From positions 63,694,768-63,758,767 of the forward strand of contig NC_059081.1 in NCBI RefSeq assembly GCF_020497125.1: a DNA stretch of 64,000 bases. The letters are read 5' to 3'. How positions within the stretch are numbered: position 1 is the first letter of the stretch; each line of letters opens with the position of its first letter. This DNA comes from Mauremys mutica (Eukaryota > Chordata > Testudines > Geoemydidae). The translations under genes were made by a program, and so were the position numbers. The notes under the pieces are model-generated. The model saw nothing but the letters and a program-made list of their open reading frames with translations. It was not told the origin of the DNA and did not search any database. Below are positions 44,518-57,070 of the stretch, one piece after another.

Positions 44518-46079
44518 GTCTCTCCACTTAGCATGCTGTCTTCCAGATCCCATTCTGAGGCTCCTCTTTCTCTCCATTCATTGTAGAGGGAGCCTTGGTT
44601 TGTAACTCTGGGTTTTTGGAGTCCAGTAGTTTTCCAGGTGCTTAAGTCCCATAATCCTCAAAGATATTTTGGGCTCCTGACCCTGGTTGTCAGTGAGGCG
44701 GATCGAACTGAGGACCTTGGAAGCTTAGTGCATGCACCTCTACTGCATGAACTAAAGGTCAATTGCCTGTTAGTGAAGGCTGTAGAGCAGACTCATTAAT
44801 TGCCTTCTTTCTCTCTAAGTGGTCTCAGTGCCACTAGATGGGACAGAACACCCCATCTAGGAGGTGTGTGGGTTACATTTGCACCAACCAACTTGAAGCA
44901 GTGGAGCCAGATCCTCATCTGGCAACAACTGGCCCTGTTCCACCGAAGTCCCAGCTGAGAGAATCTGTCCCCTGATCTTCAGAAATACAGGAAGTACAAG
45001 GCAACACTGGTAACATAGCAACAGAAATGCCTCAACACAATTTTTATCATTCCTGGTATTGTAAGTTAGTTACAACAACAATCCTACAGTGGAGGGCCTG
45101 TTTTCTTTTCAGCAAGACTCCCTGCGGCATTCTTGTAAAGAAAAGTCAAATTGTCTGGAAGTGTGATACCTGCTAACGTTAGAGTAATGGCTATGAGTAC
45201 TGCTAAGAGGCTATAATTAAAATACAAAGTAGGTAGTGAAGAAAATGTTACTTTTATTTAGCTTTAGGTGGAACTGTCCTCCTTACTGGAAAGTATTTTC
45301 CGTTAGATTCTCATGTTTGGTTTGTTGTTGCATGTGAAATAGACTTTATCTTAACTGTTTAAAAATTTTAGGGCAAAACGTACAGAGCCAACTGCCTAAA
45401 TGTGGGCACGTAAATCACAGTAGCCTGGTTATCAAATGTGCTACACCAAAAGCTCTCACTGCCTTTAATGATTGTTGTGAGTGGTCAGCACTTCAGAAAA
45501 TCAGGGTGCTATTACTTAGATGCCTTAGGCACCCCTGTTTAAAAAAAAAAGATGGCTTTAATCTTTGCATAGTTACATTGAAGATCATCGTATGTTGAAT
45601 TAAGACCAAAGGATGAAAAAATAATTACTTTTGTTCAGTTCAAGAATTTATTTAACCTGCATCAAAATACAATGATTTTAGATTCCAAACTGCATGGAAT
45701 GAATTCCCATTTGGTATGTTTCTTTAAGCAACAGTACACTCTTGAATTAAGACATGTAATTAAAATACTGTGCATTGACTTACGTATAACCACCCTGCAC
45801 ACAAATGTTTGATTATTTTAGTCATACTTTCCCCCCAATAAAACTGTTAAATACAAGGGGCAAACTGCTAGGAGTAAATTGACAACATTGTACTGAAAAT
45901 ATTTGTAGAAGCAGCATGGAAATTAAATAGACACTAACTTAAAAACTTCAAAAATGAAAACTTGTAAGTAAATTTCTTTTAAAACATTGTGGTATTTTCC
46001 CCCTTCCACCTCCCGTTTGTTTGTAAAACACTACCAAATATGTGTAAACTCCATCACCTCACAAGCACCACCTCCTCTC
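44518..46079. other. Noncoding, one hairpin relic
   Basis: Relic at about 45385-45540 (gcacttcagaaaatcagggt, ttagatgccttaggcacc). The AT-rich part 45560-46020 shows nothing recognisable. Confidence 0.45.
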
Positions 46080-46290
46080 CCTTCTTTCCGGCAGCCCCTG
46101 CCCCTGAAGAGCGTATCATCTAAATAGCCGAGACAAATGCTTGAGAGAGAGGGAGATTTATACCCATTTTACAGATGTGGAACAAACAGATCAGGTGCCT
46201 TGCCCCAGGAATCAGTGGCAAAATTGAGAGTTGAACCAGCATCTGAGTCTTAGTCCAGTGTCTTAACCACAAGACTGTCCTTCCGTGCTA
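46080..46290 (-). mobile_element. MIR/CORE-SINE
   Basis: Reverse-complement MIR: gagggagatttatacccatt, ttacagatgtggaacaa, gtgccttgccccaggaatca, agagttgaaccagcatctga, gtccagtgtcttaaccacaa. Confidence 0.7.
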
Positions 46291-46984
46291 GAAAGCAGAT
46301 TACAGCTGCTGTAAAGATGCATTATGCTGAAGAGCTCTGTGCCTTAGTTCTAAAACATCTACTTAAACCCAGTAGTTAATTGGCCTGATAATCTTTTCTT
46401 TAAGGAGGACCCGTAACCCGTTCTCTCTTTTGAGTTTGCAGTTATTTGCTGGAGCAAATAAGGTCGTGTTGTTGGTGGGGGAGGGAGGTTGGATGAAATT
46501 AGTTAAATGTCGACATTACCTCATTTACAATAGTTGGTTCATGTGGAAACAGCTTTTAGCAACAATAGCGTTGAGCACATGGGGCTGTATAACCTGGGAA
46601 CATCCAGCACAGCAGTCTCTTTGCAAAATACATTTCCTCTGCACCTTTTTTTAAAAAGGGAGTGGAATGGCGAGGGTGTGGGGGGCAGATTCGCAGCTGC
46701 CCCTTCAAAGAGGCACAACTCGTGGAGCAGTCACTACAGTGGTCCTCATTTTAAGTTAGAGCTGCCCCATGGGCTACTCTGCCTTATGACGGCCTCCTTG
46801 TGGCTGCCTCTGGGATGCACCAGACTCTCCCTCCATGCCACAGCCTTCGAAGGGCACAGTTTAGGCTCCTGAGCTGGGGGAGTTCTCCCTCCGCGTATTG
46901 TGCTTCCTTTACAGCCCGGAGACTCCGGTAGGGCAGGAGCCAAAGTTGGAAGTTCACACTGACTATTTTAAAAGGAGTCCTTTG
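46291..46984. other. Noncoding, nothing recognised
   Basis: No supported gene. The 112-codon frame at 46534-46872 lacks domain or splice support. Confidence 0.4.
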
Positions 46985-47112
46985 TCCTTTGTGTTATTCA
47001 TAATTATACGTGCGCTGCTGTTGGCATACGAGTGCTTTACAAACACATCAGAAGACAAAGTCCCTGTCCTGAGGAACGTACAGTCTGATCCAAACAGATA
47101 AGTACAAATGAT
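46985..47112 (-). mobile_element. MIR-like SINE tail
   Basis: gagtgctttacaaacacatc, agaagacaaagtccctgtcc and tgaggaacgtacagtctgat match the reversed MIR tail type of 3598-3712 (gctgtacaaacacatagtaaga...cccaaagagcttacaatct). Confidence 0.55.
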
Positions 47113-48834
47113 TAAAGGATCAGGAAGATCTATCCTCCATGGCTTCCTTCCACCTTCCACAGGATTAAACCCCTTGGGTGGAACTCGGTCCCCGTTGATG
47201 TCAGTGGGAGCTTTCCTGTTGTATTTCAGTGGGGCCAAGATTTCACCCCTTCTTCTCTCTTTCAGGGTGCTGCACAGCTCCACTTTGGGCTGCAGTCTCT
47301 TCTTAGGCCTATCCCCTTTTGTTGGACGCACACACTTTCAGTGCTAAAATAGGGCATTAAATGTTAGTTCTTTCTCGGCTGACTTGACTTCACAGATACC
47401 ATTAACGAGCTGGCATTTAGCTGTGCGACTCCCATGGATGTTACTGCAGCAGAGTCTCGCTGTGTTATACTTTGATCCTAATGCAGGGCCATTGATTCCA
47501 GTGCAACAATTTCCTCTCCACCCCTCCCACAAAGTGGAGTGTGTATTTGCACAGTGAAGAGTCAGCCACAAGGGACTGGGAGAGAAGCCATTGAATAGGA
47601 GCAGTCTGTATGATGTGTGGCAACTGTACGTTCCATGGGACCAAATCCTCCACTGGTGTAAATCAGCGTCGCCCTACTGAGATCAGAAGAGCACCTGATG
47701 AGGATCTAGCCTGTATATTTTGCCTTGTATAAAGTGTCTGACATTCTCACACAAATGAACCAAATGAATTAAACCCCGACGCAGTATTCTTACATATGTG
47801 ATTGGATCAAGTGCAAAACCAGGCAGATGTCTCGAAGACCTACCATATTTACCTTATATGCAACATCTTTGCACATAGATTGTAACATCTTTCCAGATTT
47901 TCGTGTTGTTGGCCTAGTATTTCTTGAAGGGCAGAGGAGCTAGTGCTCATTCAATAACTGCTGGCTGTAATTACACAGCAGAAAAATTCCTCCACGGTGC
48001 TCCTCCACCTTGGGATTTATTAGCTGTCTCATCTGCTAAAAGAACAAGATGCAACATAGTTCCTGATGTTCACATGCCAGCGAATGTGAGACAGAATCAA
48101 GTAAGTCTAGTAAAAGTCATGGGGGCCGGGGAGTGGGAAGATTTTTTTTTCCCCCTAGGCTGAGTATGGTTCCTTGTACATTTTCCAGGACCTCGATCTT
48201 TCCTAAAAAATAAATAAATAAAATAAATACCATTTTTTTTCAGGTGCACTAAAAAGGAGAGTAACCATTTATTGTTTAATTTCTAGATACTGTATTGTAG
48301 TAACAATGGAACCAGAGTGTGGGTCTGTTTTTTTGGGGTTTTTTTACTGCACTTTAATTCATTTAAAAAATAAAATGAAGTGTGCATTTAGGAAAACTTT
48401 AACCTTATTTTCCCTGTGTTCTCCCTAACTCCAAGAATAAGGATAAGTGAAATCAGGTGGAGGGGGGAAAGAGCTCTGTTGCATGTCAAATGAAACAACT
48501 CTGCATATTCTTGTCAATTAAAGTGAAATACAAAAATGAAGACGAGAGGGCATGTAAAGTATATGTAAATGAGTGTTGCCCAAGGACAACCGTGATTTCC
48601 TGTAGCCTCCCTCCATCCTCCACTTCCACTGAAGTCAACATGAATAAAGTTATCACACAGGCAAATGTATAACTGTTTATTCAATGACACCATCATCGCC
48701 TCAGTGATCCGTTTCTTCCTTCAATCATTTAGCTCTCCTGCAAATTTTGAATGGGGGTTCAGATCACACTTGCTATCAAGTTCTTCCCCTTCCTAATATT
48801 AATGGATGTGCCTAAATTTAAGGAGCCAGTTCTC
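47113..48834. other. Noncoding with hairpin relics
   Basis: Relics at about 47177-47250 (gttgatgtcagtgggagct) and 47640-47690 (ccactggtgtaaatcagcgt). An AAATAAATAAATAA simple run at about 48205-48228. No supported gene. Confidence 0.45.
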
Positions 48835-50800
48835 TTGCGTCTCTAGATTTTCCCTGTAGATCACTTTTTCCAAACCTTTTATCATTTTTATTGTTCTCTG
48901 GCCTTTCTTTGGTTTATCGACATCTTTCCTACAGTATGGCACCCAGAATTGGACACAGTACTCCAGCAGAGGCCGCACCAGTACCGAGTAGAGCAGAATG
49001 ATTACCTCCTATTTCTTACATACAACACTCCTGTTAATACACCTGCCTTTTTTGCAATTACATCATGTTGCTGACTCATTCAATTTCTGATCCACTCTAA
49101 CCCCTAGATCCTCATCGGCCGTATTACCAGTTAGCCAGGTATTCCCCATTTTGTGATTGTGCATTTGGGTTTTGTCCCTTCCTACGTGTAGTACGTTGCA
49201 CTTGTCTTAATTGAGTTTCATCTGGTTGAATTCAGACCAATTCTCTAATTTGTCAAGGTCATCTTGAATTCTAATCCTGCCCTGGAGGGTACTTGGAACT
49301 TCTCTCAGCTTGGTGTCATCTGTAGATGATATAAGCATATTCTCCACTCCATTATGCAAGCCATTAACTACTGAAAATATTGACTAGTACCGAACCCAGG
49401 ACTGACTCCTGTGGGACTCCACATTTGACAGTGATTCATTGATTACTAGTCTTTGAGTATGGTTTTTCAACCCGTTGTGCACTCACTTTATAGTAATTTC
49501 AACTAAACCATATCTCCCTACTTTGTTTATGAGAATGTCATGTGAGACTGTGTCAAAAGCCTTACTAAAATCACAATGTATCCCATCTACGCCTTCTCCT
49601 TTAGGTTGGTTCGGCATGATTTGTTCTTGCCGGTTATTCCTGATAACCATAGTCTGCCCTAGGTGCTTACAAATTGATTGTTTAATAATCTGTTTCAGGT
49701 ATCTTTCCAGGTATCAAAGTTAGGGTGACTGATTTATAATTCCCTGGGTCCTTTGTTCCCCTTTTTAGAAATAGGTATTATGTTTGTCATTGTCCAGTCC
49801 TCCAGGACATCACCCGTCCTCCATGAGTTCTCAAAGATCATTGCTAACAGTTCTGAGATTGCTCCAGCTTGTTCCTTAGGTACCCTGGCATGAATTTCAT
49901 CAGGTCCTGCTGACTTGAATACATTTAAGTTATCTAAATATTCCTTAGTCTGTTTTTTCCATAGATTGGCTTGCGTTCCTTCCCCCTTGTTATTAGTATT
50001 AATTACTTGTTATATATCTGGTCACTACTAATTTTTTCAGTGAAGATTGAAGCAAAATTGGCATTAAGCACTTTAGCCTTTTGGACGTCATCAGTTATTA
50101 GCTCTCCTTCCCTGCTAAGCAGAGAATCTACACTTTCTGTCATCTTTCTCTTGCTCCTAATGTATTTAAAGAACCTCTTCTTACTGCCTTTTATGGTTCT
50201 TGCTGGGAGTTTCTTATTTTGTCCCTACATCTTGTGCTGTTCTTTTGTACTCCTCTTTAACAATTTGTCCATTTGAAGGATTCTTTTTAGATTTTCAGGG
50301 CATTAAAGTGCTCCTGATGGCATACTGGCTTCTTACTGTTCTGCCTATCTTTCTTTTGCATCAGAATAGTTTGCTGTTGTGTCTTTGATATTTTATCCTT
50401 GAGAAATTGCCAGCTCTCCAGAACTCCTTTTTTCCTTTAAATTTTCTTCCCATGGGTCCTTACCAACCAATTCTGAGTTTATTAAAGACTGCTTTATAAA
50501 ACAAATCCATTATCCTTATTATGCTGCTCTCACTCCATCCTTTCCTTAGAATCATGAAATTATCATTTCATGATCACTTTCACCCAAATTGCCTTCCACC
50601 TCCAGATACACAATCAATTCCTTCCTGCTGGTCAGAATCAAGTCTAAAATGTCTGTCCCTCAGGTTCCTCTGTTCACTTTCTGAAACAAAAAGTTGTCCC
50701 CAGTACATTCCAAGAACTTATTATACGTCTTGTGGTTTTTATATTATTTTTCCAACAGATGTCTGGGTAGTTAGTCCTCCATTACAAACCCGACACTGAA
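48835..50800 (-). mobile_element. CR1 LINE, long reversed fragment of ORF2
   Basis: Nearly 2 kb colinear, on the minus strand, with CR1 ORF2. Phrases shared with the intact CR1 at 58191-59429 include ggacacagtactcca (about 48953), ttgctgactcatt (about 49069), ttggtgtcatctg (about 49310), gactcctgtgggactccac (about 49405) and gtgtcaaaagccttactaaa (about 49550). It then extends upstream through RT N-terminal and linker sequence to the ccaacagatgtctgggtag phrase at 50753-50771. Both termini of the LINE are missing and frames are broken. Plus-strand frames here (e.g. 49971-50276) are antisense shadows. Confidence 0.85.
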
Positions 50801-52046
50801 ATACACTACTTCACATAAACAAGCAATGACGGTACTCCTAGAGTCCACAATGTCCTCATCCCAGAACACACTTTGGCCTTTTCTATTTTGCCCTTTTTGT
50901 ATTTTCTCCACAACAGCCTTAGAGGCACCAGGGCTAACTGGGAACAAATCACACGAGCATCCATATTGTCAAGTCCAGAAAATGATCCAATAATGGGTAT
51001 ACGGTAACAAAGTGAGCATGAGGGAATCCCCTTTATCCTGAGACCAAGGTGAAAGTATTGTTGGGATGAACAGAGCTAAAGCCTCCTCTCAATTGCACAC
51101 GTGCACCATGTTGTTTTCTTCTGCATCTCTCTCCCTGCCCCCCATCAGCTTCATGGAGATTACCCGAAAAAATGATACAGCATGGGTCTGTACATCTTCT
51201 ATCTGGAGGGCCCCGAGGACTTCTGTCATTGGTGGGGGGGAGTCCTTGGTAGCATGGGTCCAATGGGGCAGCATTGCAAGGAGGGCAGGGGCAGAGCGAG
51301 TGCAGGGCCGTTATTATTCTTTGCCCAGTTTGAGGATGGACCTCCCAGCCTGTTTCCTGGGGGCGGGGAGGGAGATGAACTCCATTAAATTATCCTCACC
51401 CAAGTTCTCCCCTGTGGGTTTCACTGCAGATGGGGCAGTCCAGGCCATACAAATGATCTACCCATTGCTGCTACAGAGTTGATTTGGAATAACACCATGG
51501 CCTGGCGGTGGCGCGGATGGAATATTGAACGTATGGGTTCCTATAAGTAAATACACTACGGTATATCAGGGTGGACAAAGTAAGTATTGCCATATGTCGC
51601 CGCCTTGGCCATTCATGTTTCTCTTTCTTGGTAGCTTCCTACCTGGTTAAGAGAAGTAAGAGAGTTTCTTTAGTTAGCAGAGAAGATACTTGTGTTGTCT
51701 GTTGAAGACCCCCCCCCCACCAGCAAGGACTTAACCATCTCCTTTAAGGTCAGTATTTGTTTGAGAAATTGCATTCACTGGCCATCGGAAGACTTATGCC
51801 AAGTCTTTTTCAACTGAGAACTCCTTGGGTTTATTCAAATGCTAATAAAATGCCATCTGCTACTCTAGCTGGGTCATGTAACTAAATCACGTGACCTCAC
51901 CTATTATAACTATAAGCTTTCTGAGAGCTCATTCACTTTGTTATACCCTGAGCGAGCATCTGCCAGTTATAAACTGATCAGGACTATTAGACATGTAGGG
52001 TTGTGGCGTTTTTTTTCCAGAATCCCAATAGGACACACTTTTGCGA
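50801..52046. other. Noncoding, nothing recognised
   Basis: The first 150 bases may be more of the eroded CR1. The 138-codon frame at 51066-51482 has an opposing 76-codon frame and no support. Poly-C at about 51711. Confidence 0.4.
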
Positions 52047-52072
52047 GTGTGTGTGTGTGTGTGTGTGTGTGT
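52047..52072. repeat. (GT)n microsatellite
   Basis: A perfect GT dinucleotide tract of 13 units. Confidence 0.95.
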
Positions 52073-52470
52073 ATAGTGACAGAATATGCATAAATGCTGA
52101 GAAGAAAGTTGTAGTCTTCTGAGAGTGAATTGCTTTTACATTGATATACATTTATTGAACTGATTTGTTTGTCGGAGGGCAGTGGAAGCATAGGGAGATT
52201 TGCATAGGGGGTACATCTACAGAAAGACATTCACAAAGGAGAGATTGCAACTTGCCTGCTTTTTTGCACCCATAATTAACCAAATCTGAGTATTTATATC
52301 TCTAATTACCGTACTGTGGGCATGAAACAACTGCTTAGAGGCACAATTAGTCATCTTTGTGGCCTTATTTCATTTTGTGGGTGCGAAACTTGTTCCTGCG
52401 GAAAGGGAGGCTGGGTCTCAGCTGGGCTAAAATTATAACCCAAAAATGTATGTGCATAATAAATGACTAG
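52073..52470. other. Noncoding spacer
   Basis: Nothing recognised. Confidence 0.4.
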
Positions 52471-52641
52471 CCTAAAATTTCCAAAATGATCAGTGGTTTT
52501 GAGTGCTCAGTCTGAAACTTCTCTACAGGGCTTGAGCATCAAAGTGCTGAGCACCCAGCCTGAGAAAGTGAGGGGTTTCAAATTGGGCAATCAAAATTTG
52601 AGGCATCCAAAATCACTCGTCACTTTGGAAAATGCTGGCCA
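52471..52641. repeat. Palindromic relic repeat, large form
   Basis: The left arm (cctaaaatttccaaaatgat, cagtggttttgagtgctc) is the inverted counterpart of the right arm (gaggcatccaaaatcactcg, tcactttggaaaatgctggc), with tgctgagcacccagcctgag at the centre. It would fold into a hairpin of about 170 bases. A fragment of the same unit lies at 18420-18500. Confidence 0.65.
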
Positions 52642-53585
52642 AATATCTTAAATCTGTTTGTTTCCTTTAATACAGTTGCATTTACAGTAGATGCTCACCA
52701 AAGGCAGAGAAAATAAGAATTTTAATGGAATACAAAACAAACCCAATATTTTAAAAATGATTGTTTTGCAGAAAACTGCCTGCATATTAGCTTTCCCCTC
52801 CCATCTTTCTGTCTTTTTTGAGGTGTCGAATGACGGTTCATATTTGCTGCGCCTTGGTACGCAAGGGCTCTTATTGATCATTTGATGTTTCTAAGATTTC
52901 GTGCTGGTTGCAGCAGTGCTTACCGGGTCCCTTCTTAGAGAAAGGTTTGTTTGTACATTTGATCAGCACTTTAACAAGCATTGGGTTCGATGGGCTGCTT
53001 TGGAGGCTGTGTGCATTGATCATTATACATGCGCTTGTCATTCGCTTCTAGAAATAATGGCCGTATCTCTTCAGGTTCTCTCTACTTCTCCTTGAAGTAA
53101 AGCTCCACAGAGCAGCTTGTGAGGCAGGATCTGGGGATGTTTTACACTACCACTAATCCAGAGGGGAGTGTGCCTTGACAGGCCAGCCGGGCCTGTGTGT
53201 CTGCACTTCCACAGTAAGGTTAAAAGATGATTAATGTGCCATTTAGCTTTAATACCATAGAGCAGTTTCCCTCTAGATTAGGCAGCAGTACTGGCATATA
53301 GTCATTGGCTGAGCAGTTAGGGTTCAGATACAGATTCAGCTTAGGTTTGGGTTTGTAGGTGCAGAAACCCTACAGAAACCCTCAGGCTGTTGCCATGAGA
53401 GTTGTAGCCTCACAATGGGAGAAATCTCACAAGATAGACGTATTCATGAGATGTCATCAGCATCCAATCAAGGATCAGAAAATAGGCCCAGGGGGCAGAT
53501 TCAGACCCAGCACCTTATATTGGACTCTCCACATCCTTTCAAATTAGGTGTTCGGATTTTGAGGGTCTAGTTTAGCCCATCTTTA
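52642..53585. other. Noncoding, nothing recognised
   Basis: No supported gene or repeat. Confidence 0.4.
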
Positions 53586-54062
53586 GTAGGGTTGCCACCT
53601 GTCTGGGTTTTACCCAGACAGTCCAATTTTGGGCTTCTGTGGCTGGGTGCCATTTAGGGTTGCCAGGTGTCTGATTTTCAACTAGAAAGTCTGGTGGAAA
53701 AGGGGGCCCTGGCGGTGTCTGGTCAGATGTGTTGACCAGACACCAAAAGCCCAGTTACTATGGGATGGGGGGAGGCACTGGGCCATTAACTCATGCCAGC
53801 CCTTGCTCATCCAGGGCTGCCTCCTACCTGCAGGCAGGCTTCTTGTCAGGCTGCAGCAGCTCCTGTCCCAGCCCTGGAGCAGAGAGAGCCCAGCTGGGGA
53901 GGGAGAGGGAGGAGGAGAGGATCCAGTGAGTGACTGGGGGGGGTGAGGGAAGAGGAGTGAGTGCTGGAAGCAGGGTCTTGTAGGAAGACCGGGAGCAGGG
54001 GGTAGGGCCTCACCTGGAAAGGAAAGGGAGGGGTCTTGTTACCAGCCATTAGAAAGGTGACA
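53586..54062. repeat. AGGGTTGCCA-family repeat, two adjacent pieces
   Basis: Two starts of the same type, tagggttgccacctgtctgg (about 53588) and tagggttgccaggtgtctga (about 53653), stand side by side. They are followed by a G/A-rich middle and a right end near cattagaaaggtgac (about 54048-54062) that may be the degraded inverted end. Target duplication not readable. Confidence 0.45.
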
Positions 54063-55439
54063 GCTGTAATCTCTAGTTCTCCACAGTGGGTGTGAGTTAC
54101 CTAATTAAACAGTATAAAATGAATCTTTGTTATTCATAATGTGGGCTGTAAAAAGTCAGTATTTGCATCTGTGGAGTTGATACATTCTCCAATAGTGATT
54201 TGATTGCCATTGAAGCATACTGTTGTTGATTACATTGAGACCTGTTCCCCTGAGTCATATGAGATGGGACAATTGTATATTTACTTCTTTGATTTGAAGC
54301 TATTTTTGACACTCCTTTTTAAGCCCCAAACGCCTGGATAGCTTTTTGATCTCCTCTAGATTGAAAAGTTCCTTCTGCATGACCCCCTTCTCCAGCTGGG
54401 AAGTCAGGATGCATAGCAGCCTTTTCTATGATTGCCCCCAGACAAACTATTGCAGAATCAGCAGGAGATGCCTATTATGTGTGCTGGTTCATCACCTCAC
54501 ATATCCTATCCCATCTCACAGAGACCAAGCACATAATCTTTACAAGGCCCCGGATCTCTGCAGACAGTGGATGCCGGTCTAAACCTGCTCTCACATATGG
54601 CAGTTCTCCTAAGACATCCTAAAATATGCTTTCAGACTTCAGGAACTTTGCACAAGGAGACTTGTTGGGGTCATCAGAGGAAAGGCATCGCAGCATATGA
54701 TCTTTCTCCTCTTCTCATTGTATAACTGTGTTTTTGCTGTAGACTCCTTTTGGAAGAAATCAGTGAATTGTAGCAAAGCCGCTGATGCATAAAAATCCTT
54801 CTTCTGGAAGCCTACAGAAGTCTCAGTAGCAAAGAATTCAGTGCTGCCTTGGAAATGGGGTGGAATGGACAAAGAAGAAAAGAAATGAGAGAGAAGATCA
54901 ACAGTGATGCGGAGATGGGAAATAATTTATTGAGGAAGGAACAGCAAAGACAAGGAAAATACTGCTAAATCAGAGCAGTGCACACAAATGTTCCACATGC
55001 ACCCGAAGCACGGACTGTGAACATTAATCATTATCAGGTTAGAGCGGGGGGCGGGGTAGTAAAAATTGTAGCGAGGGAGAGAAAACTGAAGAAAAATAAT
55101 CATGAGGCCAGTATATAGACTGGGGTAAATGAGCCATGCTACAGGACAATGGCCATCTAAGATATCCCCTCTGGAATCATGATTCCAGAGGTAATATCTC
55201 TCTTTGAAGAGCTTGATGAGGAGACCTTTACTGTCAGTGACTTTCTGTACCTTGCATATTATTTGAATTAATGGGGATATGAGCATGCCCATTGTGAAAC
55301 CTTTTAAGGACGTCAAATCTCATACTTCCACAACGTGAGCTGCCACTCTAACGATTTGTACGTGACACTGTTAAAAAAGCACAATTAAATGCTATACTGG
55401 GACCCTTAATTTTTATATATTTCATATTATAGTACATCG
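54063..55439. other. Noncoding, nothing recognised
   Basis: About 1.4 kb with no named repeat. The 129-codon minus-strand frame at 54927-55316 has no domain or splice support. Confidence 0.4.
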
Positions 55440-55629
55440 ATAAATATTAGCTGATGATGTGCCACAAGAATCAGTTCTGGGTCCAGTTCTGTTCAATATC
55501 TTCATCAGTGATTTAGGTAATGGCATAGAGAGTATGCTTATAAAGTGTGCGGCCGATACCAAGCTGGGAGGGGTTGCAAGTGCTTTGAAGGATCGGATTA
55601 AAATTCAAAATGATCTGGACAAACGGGAG
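55440..55629 (+). mobile_element. CR1 ORF2 fragment, interrupted by the LTR element
   Basis: Translates as CR1 reverse transcriptase around the catalytic box: [20 protein letters not shown], then KCAADTKLGGVASALKDR and NDLDKRE. The usual second catalytic motif (F/Y-ADD) reads C-A-A-D here, so a catalytic aspartate is lost. The fragment stops exactly where the LTR begins at 55630. Its remainder should lie beyond the right end of the window. It is the oldest layer of the 3' nest. Confidence 0.85.
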
Positions 55630-55799
55630 TGTAGACGTTCCGGTGTGGGGCTCGGCCCTCTCAGGTGCGGCTGGGAGCCAGGCCGCCTCACTGTGTGAGG
55701 CTTAGAGCGCAGTTAAGTCTCCCAAAGTCCAAACCCTCGGTCCAGGCAGACAGTAAATAGTAGTCCCCAGGCTCAGGCAGGGTTGAGAAAACCCAACAG

Positions 55800-56480
55800 G
55801 AGTCAAGGCCCCAGCCCTAGGTCAGGGCGGGGCAACAAACAGTAGTTTGTGGGCTCAGACCCTCAGGCAGGGGCTGAGCAAAACCCACGGCAGTTCAAGG
55901 GCTCAGACCCTCAGGCAGGGGCTGAGCAAAACAAGCAAGCAGTCTTTTAAGCCCTAGCCCTAGGTCAGGGCGGGGCAACAAAACTGCAGTTCAAGGGCTC
56001 AGTCCCTCAGGCAGGGGCTGAGCAAACCCACAGCACTTCAGGGGCTCAGACCCTCAGGCAGGGGCTGAGCAAACAGTCTCTTTTGCCCAAGCCCTAGATC
56101 AGGGCGGGGCAACAGCAATAGTTCACAGTCTCAGACCCTTAGACAGAGGCTGAGCAACAAAGTCAGTAAAGCCATAGGCCTCAGTCAGGGCGGGGCAACA
56201 AACAGCAGTTCTGGGCTCACACCCTCAGGCAGGGCCGAGCAAACAAACTGTAGTCCAAGGGCTCAGGTCCTTGGGCAGGAGCTGAGCAAAACAACCAGTT
56301 AGTGAAGCCCAGCCCTAGGTCAGGGCGGGGCAACAAACAGCAATTCACAGGCTCAGGCCCTCAGGCAGGAGCTGAGCAAACAAAACAGTTCAAGGGCTCA
56401 GGCCCTCAGGCAGGGGCTGAGCAAAAACAAACAGTTCAAGGGCTCAGGTCCTCAGTCAGGAGCTGAGCAAACAGCAGGTA
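55800..56480. repeat. Tandem repeats inside the 3' LTR
   Basis: About ten variants of a roughly 40-50-base unit centred on gctcagaccctcaggcaggg / gctgagcaaa, interspersed with a second unit gccctaggtcagggcggggc. The other LTR has about seven copies, explaining most of the length difference. Confidence 0.9.
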
Positions 56481-56946
56481 AGTCCAGACTTCTGGGTCTG
56501 AGCGCTGGTGTGAGGGGGAGACTGCCACCCGTGAGTGGGGTGGCAGGGGGGACACAGGCCCACCCACTCCACTGTGTCCCAGCCTGGGGCCCTAACAGCG
56601 GCAGTTAGTCTGCTGCTGTGTCAGTGGGGTCCTGACCGCAACACACCGACATCGGCTCGAAATCTGTGGTAGCCAGACTGGGGTCAGCTACCCCCGGGCT
56701 ACTTCCATTCTCCCCCTCCATTGGTACCTGTTCATCTGTAGCGTCCTCCGCCGGGTCCCACACCATGGGCTCCTTGGGGTGCTGAGCACTGGATCGGTCG
56801 GGTGGCTCCTCCGGACTCTGGGCTAGGGGACGCTCGGGCAGCTCCTCGGGGTACCGGGCTCGGGGAAGGCTCGGTCCAGCAGGAGCTCGGGCAGCAGCGT
56901 CTGTCCTCTCTGGCGGTCGAGCAGCAACTGAGCGCTGGGGCCGGGC

Positions 56947-56953
56947 CTTTATA
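56947..56953 (-). promoter_or_regulatory. TATA box in the 3' LTR
   Basis: On the minus strand reads TATAAAG, preceded by GC-rich ggcgggacaggaag and followed by ggcccggcccc. The same motif is at the equivalent site of the other LTR. Its place in the LTR fits a U3/R promoter. Confidence 0.6.
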
Positions 56954-57070
56954 CTTCCTGTCCCGCCCCTTGACTTCCGGGGGGTGGGGACAGGCGGTGG
57001 TGGCTCCGCCCACTCTGGCAGCTGCTCTGGCTCGGCCCTCTCAGGTGCGGCTGGGAGCCAGGCCGCCTCA

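Noticed and set aside
49971..50388. Leucine-rich, membrane-like plus-strand frames
   Set aside because: They are antisense to a CR1 ORF2 fragment.
51066..51482. A 138-codon plus-strand frame
   Set aside because: No domain, an opposing frame of 76 codons, and no splice or CpG signal.
55800..56480. CRISPR-like or satellite array
   Set aside because: The repeats are inside a retrotransposon LTR, degenerate, lack unique spacers, and the genome is eukaryotic.
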